Virus record (IMG/VR): IMGVR_UViG_3300030329_006014
Location: 1-49,782 of that record
DNA length: 49,782 nt
Source: a virus
Strand: one strand, 5' to 3'
Below, piece after piece: positions 44,972 to 49,782 of this stretch. Under the pieces are notes generated by a model, which worked only from the letters and a program-made list of their open reading frames with translations, made no database searches and was not told the DNA's origin. Position 1 is the first letter of the stretch. Each line of letters starts with the position of its first letter. A program made the position numbers and the translations under genes.

Positions 44972-47519
44972 TTTTACAGACCAATTTAAAGAACTAGATA
45001 TCCCCCTGCATGGTGTGCGATTGCCATCTTTCGAAATTAATAACAAATACAAAAGATCTCTTGGCGTAAGCGAGGATATTGATAACGAAAACTTTTTAAA
45101 AGCTTTGTGCGAAAACGGTAAAGAAAAAGTATGGAAAGATGTTAGTGAAGAAAGAAAAAATGAGTACTCCGAAAGACTTGAGCATGAGCTTAAGACAATT
45201 AAAGAGCTTGGATTTATTGATTACCTTCTTTTAGTATGGGATGTAATTAACTACTGCAAAGAAAGCAACATTCCAACTGGACTTGGTCGTGGCAGCGCAG
45301 CAGGAAGTTTGGTTTTATATTTTATTGGAGTAACCAAGATAGACCCTATTGAGCACGGGCTTTATTTTGAAAGATTTATATCAAAAATCAGAGCTAAAAA
45401 AACCATAATAAATGACATAACATATTTAGACGGCTCATTGATGATGGATGTAGACCTTGACATCTGTTACTACAATCGTCAGAAAGTTATTGAATACCTT
45501 GAAGAAAAGTTTAAAGGTAAAACCTCAAAAATAATTACCTTAAACACATTAAGCGGAAAACTATGCATTAAGGAATGCGGAAAAGTAGCGGCCAATAAAA
45601 GCGAGCAAGAAATGAATAAAGTTTCTTCTCTTATTCCAAAGGTTTTTGGCCAAATTAAGGACATTAAAGAGGCTTACGCCGAGCAGGATGAGTTTAAAAA
45701 ATGGTGTGATGAAAATGAAGAAGCTTACAATATATCACTAAAGATCAAAGGGCTGATAAAAAATAAAGGGGTACATCCTTCCGCAATTTCTTTGTCGTTC
45801 GATAAGCTAAACGATTGTTGTCCAACGGAATTAACCTCAGATAAAAAGAGTCACGTTGCTTCGTATGACATGAATTGGATATCAATTTTTAATGTTAAAC
45901 TTGATATTCTTGGTCTACGCGCCGTTTCAGTCGTGGATGATGTATGCAAAAGCGTTGGTATTGATATTACTGATGTAAACTTAAAAGATCAACTTATCTA
46001 CGATAATCTTCAATACCTCAGAACACCTCATGGCTTGTTCCAAATTGAAGCTGAAACGAATTATCGTGTCTGTCAGAAAGTTAAACCCAAGAATTTGGAA
46101 GAACTAAGCGCCGTATTAGCCTTGGCTCGTCCGGGGGCGCTTAATTTTGTGGATCAATACGCGGCCTACGTAGAGGACGGAACCTATGATCCAATCCACC
46201 CATTTTTTGACGACATTCTAACATCAACAGGCGGCGTAGCCTTATACCAAGAGCAGCTAATGAAAATGGCTAACAAGATTGGCTTTACTCTTGATGAAGC
46301 GGAAATCTTAAGGCGTATTGTAGGAAAGAAAAAGGTAAAAGAAGTTCGCAAGTGGAAAAGGAAAATTAAAAATAAAATTAAGGAAAACAATCTTGAATCA
46401 GAAATTGGAGATATTCTATGGAGAGTATTAGAAGATTCTGCTAATTATTCTTTTAATAAATCTCACTCTATTTCATACGCCGCCTTAGCTGCTACAACTA
46501 TTTATTTAAAATTTAAGTATCCCCAACAATTCTTTTTAAGCTTGTTGAAAATGACCAGACATGAGCCAGACCCAATTAGTGAAATATCTAAAATTCAAAG
46601 AGAAATGTCTCATTTTGATATAAAACTTTTACCCCCTCATATTATTAAATCTGATATGGATTTTAAAGTAGAGGGTAAAGATATTAGATTTGGTCTTTTA
46701 TCCATAAAAGGAATATCAGATAAATCAATTGAAAAACTGAACAATTTTAAAGATAATTACTCTAATAAATTCGAAGTTTTTGAAGGAGCAAAGGAATCAG
46801 GTCTTACGATTGGCATACTATCAGCACTAATTCAAGCTGGCACATTCGAGGGATTCTCGGTGTCCAGAAGCAAAGTTGTTTATGAAGCTCAACTTTGGAA
46901 CATCTTAACTAAAAAAGAAAAAAAATCTGCCATGCTGCTGGCTGAGTCGCAAAAGTACGATTTAGTTGAAATAGTCAAAAAATTAAAAGAAAAAAAAGAC
47001 GAAAAAGGAAAGCCAATAATAAGAGATACAAGGCTAAACACAATTAAAACAAAATCAGAACCATATAAACAAATTTATTTTAAAAATAAATATTCAGAAA
47101 CTTTTGCAAACTGGTATTACGAAAAACATCTTCTCGGCTATACATACAATATGCCTTTGAAGGATATTTTCAGAGAAAAAAAGGACAACCTTTTATCATT
47201 GAGGGAAGTGGAAGATTCCGAAGTTGACGACAGGGTATCTTTTGTGGGCACTGTAGAGGATAAGCCGTATTTCGGAACATCTAGAAACGGAAACGACTAC
47301 ATGAGAATGTTCGTAGAAGATGAAACGGGTAGTATGAAAGTGATGATCTTTTCCAAGAGACTTGAAAACAGCGTTACCTCAAATAATGGCTCTCCGCCAG
47401 AAGAAAATAACATTGTTATCGTTAACGGAGTCAAAAAGGATGAAGTTGTTTTTGCGGATAAAATAGCAATTCAATCAAACAAAATATACACAAAACTATC
47501 AGAGCTAAAAAATAGTTGA
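44964..47519 (+). CDS. dnaE: DNA polymerase III alpha subunit, catalytic part (851 aa)
   Basis: Begins where the PHP domain ends in normal DnaE (LHGVRLPSFEI). Palm: LGRGSAAGSLVLYFIGVTKI (near residue 107) and MMDVDLDICYYNRQ with the two catalytic aspartates (near 161); KLDILGLRAVSVVDDV supplies the third. VALYQEQLMKMA and SHSISYAALA mark the thumb/fingers, a helix-hairpin region follows, and VDDRVSFVGTVEDKPYF starts the C-terminal OB fold. Together with the N-terminal part the two chains total 1106 aa, normal for DnaE. There is no intein signature at either junction. Confidence 0.95.
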   Translation: MPDFTDQFKELDIPLHGVRLPSFEINNKYKRSLGVSEDIDNENFLKALCENGKEKVWKDVSEERKNEYSERLEHELKTIKELGFIDYLLLVWDVINYCKESNIPTGLGRGSAAGSLVLYFIGVTKIDPIEHGLYFERFISKIRAKKTIINDITYLDGSLMMDVDLDICYYNRQKVIEYLEEKFKGKTSKIITLNTLSGKLCIKECGKVAANKSEQEMNKVSSLIPKVFGQIKDIKEAYAEQDEFKKWCDENEEAYNISLKIKGLIKNKGVHPSAISLSFDKLNDCCPTELTSDKKSHVASYDMNWISIFNVKLDILGLRAVSVVDDVCKSVGIDITDVNLKDQLIYDNLQYLRTPHGLFQIEAETNYRVCQKVKPKNLEELSAVLALARPGALNFVDQYAAYVEDGTYDPIHPFFDDILTSTGGVALYQEQLMKMANKIGFTLDEAEILRRIVGKKKVKEVRKWKRKIKNKIKENNLESEIGDILWRVLEDSANYSFNKSHSISYAALAATTIYLKFKYPQQFFLSLLKMTRHEPDPISEISKIQREMSHFDIKLLPPHIIKSDMDFKVEGKDIRFGLLSIKGISDKSIEKLNNFKDNYSNKFEVFEGAKESGLTIGILSALIQAGTFEGFSVSRSKVVYEAQLWNILTKKEKKSAMLLAESQKYDLVEIVKKLKEKKDEKGKPIIRDTRLNTIKTKSEPYKQIYFKNKYSETFANWYYEKHLLGYTYNMPLKDIFREKKDNLLSLREVEDSEVDDRVSFVGTVEDKPYFGTSRNGNDYMRMFVEDETGSMKVMIFSKRLENSVTSNNGSPPEENNIVIVNGVKKDEVVFADKIAIQSNKIYTKLSELKNS

Positions 47520-47543
47520 CAAACTTAAAAAACCTAGTATACT
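47516..47543 (+). promoter_or_regulatory. sigma-70-type promoter for the ssDNA-binding protein gene
   Basis: TTGACA, 16 nt, TATACT, then 6 nt to ATG 47550. The -35 box contains the stop codon of the polymerase gene. The best-matching promoter in the window. Confidence 0.85.
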
Positions 47544-47549
47544 GTAAAC

Positions 47550-48113
47550 ATGATACACTTTTACAAACCTAACGCAAAGGTAACGGGCACGGCTTGCTCC
47601 TTTTACCTTAACAAAAAAGACAACGCTTTTTTTACCACCTTAATAAAACAGGATGGATGGGACAGCAACAGAAGGATAGGCTCCTTTAAGAAAAATAAAG
47701 ATAATCCAAACAAAAGAGTAAATGTTAAATTTAGCGCTGTAGAAATAGCTTCTATAATTGACGCTATAAAAAGCAATCGAAAATTTACGGGTTACCATGG
47801 AAGCAATCAAATTGCTAGATTTACTTTTGGTCCTTACGAAAGAGACGGAAAACAAATAGGATTTTCCTTTAATGTTACGAAGGAAAGTAAAGAAGACTCC
47901 ACGTCCAAAGCTTCTTTCTTAATCGGTTTTACTTTTCCAGAGGGAGAACTATTATCGCAGCATCTTTCTTATATTTTGCAAGAAAGTTTCAAAATTACCG
48001 ATTCCGCAATGGAAAAAATGATGCAAAAAAACTCTTACAATGACAGTGCTCCCCCCAAGCAGAAGGAAGAACCGTCAGAATTAATGAACGAAGACGAAGA
48101 TGATCTTTGGTAA
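47550..48113 (+). CDS. probable single-stranded DNA-binding protein (187 aa)
   Basis: A beta-rich, aromatic/basic N-terminal domain (DGWDSNRRIGSFKKNKDNP, FTGYHGSNQIARFTFGPY, KQIGFSFNVTKES) is followed by a disordered region and an acidic tail ending MNEDEDDLW, like the acidic C-termini of SSB proteins that recruit partners. Position between the polymerase and the annealing protein, and a strong leaderless promoter, fit an abundant ssDNA-binding protein. Not a classical OB-fold SSB by eye. Confidence 0.65.
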   Translation: MIHFYKPNAKVTGTACSFYLNKKDNAFFTTLIKQDGWDSNRRIGSFKKNKDNPNKRVNVKFSAVEIASIIDAIKSNRKFTGYHGSNQIARFTFGPYERDGKQIGFSFNVTKESKEDSTSKASFLIGFTFPEGELLSQHLSYILQESFKITDSAMEKMMQKNSYNDSAPPKQKEEPSELMNEDEDDLW

Positions 48114-48119
48114 AAAATT

Positions 48120-48833
48120 ATGAAGCTAAAAGAAATTAAGAGAGACAAAAACGGCTTACTCCCATCCGTTAACTATGTATTTAACGAGGATGGATTTGTT
48201 GATTGGAGAAAAATGATTAAACCAGAGCATCTGGTTCCCAATCTTCAAAAAACAAGCGAAACTGACGTTACAAAGCTAAAAGATTCGGAGCTTATTATCT
48301 TGCTGTCGGGAATTAAAGAGCTTGCCCAGATCAGGGGATATACAGATATAAATTATTCAGTTGTTTCCCCTTCCAAAGATTATGTAGTTGTCACTTGCTC
48401 CATAAAATTTACCCCAAATTATGAGACGGAAGGTAAAGAGGTTACATTTAGCGGGATAGGAGATGCTGGCCCACATAATACTCATGGATTTGGCCAAGCT
48501 TTTCTTGGGCCTATAGCAGAAAATAGAGCCTTTGTTCGTGCGGTCCGTAATTTTCTTAGAATCGCTATCGTAGCTAATGAAGAGCTTAAAAAGATGGTAT
48601 TTGCACCTAAGCCTGTTTCCTCTCCAGAGGAGGTTCAAGAGGATGATTTACTTCCTTCTCCTACAGCATTGTTAATTAGTGTGATGAAGGAAAAAAATGT
48701 TAAGTTTGATTCAATAAAAAAGAAGCTGGAAAAGGAAAATTACGAAAATGCAGGGACATTAGAATCTGTTAATGATATTCCAAAGCCTAAAGTTTTCGAA
48801 CTTATAGAAAGACTCAAAAAGGTTAACGCCTAG
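48120..48833 (+). CDS. probable single-strand annealing protein, Rad52/ERF-like (237 aa)
   Basis: The core IKFTPNYETEGKEVTFSG, GIGDAGPHNTHGFGQ and LGPIAENRAFVRAVRNFLRI followed by IVANEELK resembles the conserved G-x-A-E-x-R-A-x-x-R-A-x-R helix of Rad52/ERF-family annealing proteins. The C-terminal part is helical and charged. Lies 6 nt after the ssDNA-binding gene. Its stop overlaps that of a convergent gene in the shared tetramer CTAG. Confidence 0.65.
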   Translation: MKLKEIKRDKNGLLPSVNYVFNEDGFVDWRKMIKPEHLVPNLQKTSETDVTKLKDSELIILLSGIKELAQIRGYTDINYSVVSPSKDYVVVTCSIKFTPNYETEGKEVTFSGIGDAGPHNTHGFGQAFLGPIAENRAFVRAVRNFLRIAIVANEELKKMVFAPKPVSSPEEVQEDDLLPSPTALLISVMKEKNVKFDSIKKKLEKENYENAGTLESVNDIPKPKVFELIERLKKVNA

Positions 48834-49036
48834 TCAAAGAGCCTTTCCCTTCTTTGAATTTCTTTTATAAGCTCTCTTTTAATTTGCACAGAAGCGGTTA
48901 GCCCTGCTCTTCCCCAAGCTTTTTCTTCGCTATGATTACCCTCTTTAGACAAGGCATCATACTCAGAGGCAACTTTGTCAATTACCTTGAAGGCTGTCTC
49001 TAAAGATATGTAAGGCATGTTCATAGGGTGCGTCAT
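48830..49036 (-). CDS. hypothetical helical protein (68 aa)
   Basis: Begins MTHPMNMPYISLETAFKVI and is helical and charged. It converges on the annealing-protein gene, with overlapping stop codons. A GTGTAAT motif lies 11 nt upstream of the ATG. No family recognised. Confidence 0.7.
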   Translation of the reverse strand: MTHPMNMPYISLETAFKVIDKVASEYDALSKEGNHSEEKAWGRAGLTASVQIKRELIKEIQRRERLFD

Positions 49037-49047
49037 TTACTTAAATA

Positions 49048-49054
49048 ATTACAC
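49048..49054 (-). promoter_or_regulatory. GTGTAAT motif before the 68-aa gene
   Basis: Minus strand GTGTAAT, 11 nt before ATG 49036, preceded by ATAAAATA. It overlaps the end of the 62-aa gene. Confidence 0.4.
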
Positions 49055-49237
49055 TATTTTATATTTTATTCTTCTATCTAATATAAATCCTTCTTCGAAT
49101 AAATAATTAATAATATCTATAACTTCATACTCTTTCGCGTCAGGCTTTAACACAATTAGATTATTTTTAGTCCAATTATCCTCATCAACATCAAGAACAA
49201 TAGGTACTTTATTAACTATTAAATCTATCTGTTTCAT
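49049..49237 (-). CDS. hypothetical protein (62 aa)
   Basis: Begins MKQIDLIVNKVPIVLDVDE, with alternating strands and a helix (EVIDIINYLFEEGFILD): a small alpha/beta protein. Its start base is shared with the stop of the threonine-repeat gene upstream. No family recognised. Confidence 0.65.
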   Translation of the reverse strand: MKQIDLIVNKVPIVLDVDEDNWTKNNLIVLKPDAKEYEVIDIINYLFEEGFILDRRIKYKIV

Positions 49238-49782
49238 TATGTTCCACAGTCATTGCAATGGCCGCCTGTTTTGTATGCGAAAATCGACCCATTTGCAGTC
49301 CGGTTTGAAGGTAGTGATTGATTAATGTTCGTAACTTTTATAGCAAAACTTCCTCCGCCACAACCATTAACACAAGCAAAGTCGCCTACGCTAATTCCGG
49401 TTACTCCAGCATCAAGACAGTAATATTCGTCTGGGTCGGTAGTAAAATCGTTATCACCTCCACCCAGTACACATTTTTTGGCTTCAATATAAGCTCCTTC
49501 ATCAGCCCAACCACAACACTCAACTTCGAAAGTCGTCGTTGTTGACTGGGGTGGCGCTGTAGTAGTTGTGGGTCCGCTAGTGGTAGTAGTTTGGCAAGGA
49601 TTGCACGGGCATTCGCAATCAGTTCCGTTGAACATCATAAAAGCTGCGCCCGAAAAAGGAGCGCAAGTTGTCGTGGTAGTAGTCGTCGTCGTGGTAGTAG
49701 TCGTAGTCGTGGTAGTAGTCGTCGTCGTGGTAGTAGTCGTCGTCGTGGTAGTAGTCGTCGTCGTGGTAGTAGTCGTCGTCGT
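49237..49782 (-). CDS. Thr-repeat, Cys-rich protein, 5' part outside the window (at least 181 aa)
   Basis: The frame is open to the right edge. From the edge inward it reads a pure threonine run of about 38 residues, then CAPFSGAAF, a CECPCNPCQ cysteine cluster, two shorter threonine runs (TTTTSGPTTTT and STTTT) and a compact C-terminal domain with CCGWADEGAYIEAKKC and GGHCNDCGT. Thr-runs separated by Cys modules recall mucin-like linkers of virion surface or tail proteins; O-glycosylation is conceivable given the nearby glycosyltransferases. An internal ATG at 49638 is unlikely to be the true start. Confidence 0.75.
   Translation of the reverse strand, partial: TTTTTTTTTTTTTTTTTTTTTTTTTTTTTTTTTTTTTTTCAPFSGAAFMMFNGTDCECPCNPCQTTTTSGPTTTTAPPQSTTTTFEVECCGWADEGAYIEAKKCVLGGGDNDFTTDPDEYYCLDAGVTGISVGDFACVNGCGGGSFAIKVTNINQSLPSNRTANGSIFAYKTGGHCNDCGT
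49669..49782. repeat. 18-nt tandem repeat encoding poly-threonine
   Basis: Unit GTGGTAGTAGTCGTCGTC (plus strand) repeats about six times up to the window edge, with one changed position in an early copy. On the minus strand it reads only Thr codons (ACG, ACT, ACC), keeping the frame. Confidence 0.9.

Noticed and set aside
40711-47519. Split intein joining the two DnaE parts
   Set aside because: Neither the end of the first part (SWREKSDNS) nor the start of the second shows intein splicing motifs (no leading Cys/Ser block, no His-Asn before the junction). Two plain chains are more likely.
1-49782. CRISPR array
   Set aside because: No regularly spaced repeats of 20-40 nt with unique spacers were seen; the only array-like tract is the coding Thr repeat at the right edge.

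Overview
This window looks like part of a large, AT-rich tailed-phage genome. The evidence is the dense packing of short, overlapping genes, many of them 35 to 120 codons of unknown function; five tRNA genes with encoded CCA ends; a full phage-type replication and nucleotide-metabolism set; and small proteins typical of phages (for example one starting MNGKGD-PRP). No terminase, capsid, portal or tail gene is recognisable, so this is the early/metabolic half plus an accessory region. Exported lipoproteins, a signal peptidase and an ExbB/ExbD-like pair suggest a Gram-negative host. That is inference; the host cannot be named from the sequence.

Layout. From 1 to 6.9 kb (minus strand) lie small unknown genes, an ExbB/TolQ-like and ExbD/TolR-like membrane pair, tRNA-Ile, a possible structured RNA at 4.2-4.5 kb and a sugar-nucleotide epimerase. 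From 6.9 to 14.6 kb (mostly minus) are a methyltransferase with a kinase-like C-terminal half, an ECF-like sigma factor, a ClpP-like protease, a very cysteine-rich lipoprotein, a secreted trypsin-like protease and a short UDP-glucose-dehydrogenase-like enzyme. The 14.6-16.9 kb region is a tRNA cluster (Leu, Val, Arg, Gly) with an HNH endonuclease, a HAD phosphatase and Hsp20. From 16.9 to 19.8 kb (minus) are an HExxH metalloprotein, a glycosyltransferase, a dCMP deaminase and an AT-hook protein.

From 19.9 to 28.1 kb (plus) are two small genes, a roughly 450-nt structured non-coding region, a dNMP-kinase-like gene, a second sigma-like protein, a glycosyltransferase/methyltransferase and class I ribonucleotide reductase (nrdA, nrdB). 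From 28.1 to 29.6 kb (minus) are signal peptidase I and envelope proteins; 29.8-30.4 kb holds small membrane proteins. From 30.4 to 48.8 kb (plus) is the replication/recombination region: RecA-like recombinase, nuclease, DnaB-like helicase, DnaG-like primase, RecB/Cas4-like nuclease, DNA polymerase III alpha split into two genes with five genes between them, a DnaQ-like exonuclease, a probable ssDNA-binding protein and a probable annealing protein. A metabolic block (VOC enzyme, aldehyde dehydrogenase, saccharopine-dehydrogenase-like enzyme, methyltransferase) is embedded in it. The right edge (minus) carries a threonine-repeat, cysteine-rich protein that runs off the window.

Regulation. At least nine genes are preceded by a sigma-70-type promoter with an exact 16-bp spacer whose -10 box ends only 6 to 10 nt before the start codon, so their mRNAs should be leaderless or nearly so. 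A second motif, GTGTAAT, lies 7 to 30 nt before other starts and may be read by one of the phage's own sigma factors. Two tRNA genes are followed at identical distances by the same bipartite element.
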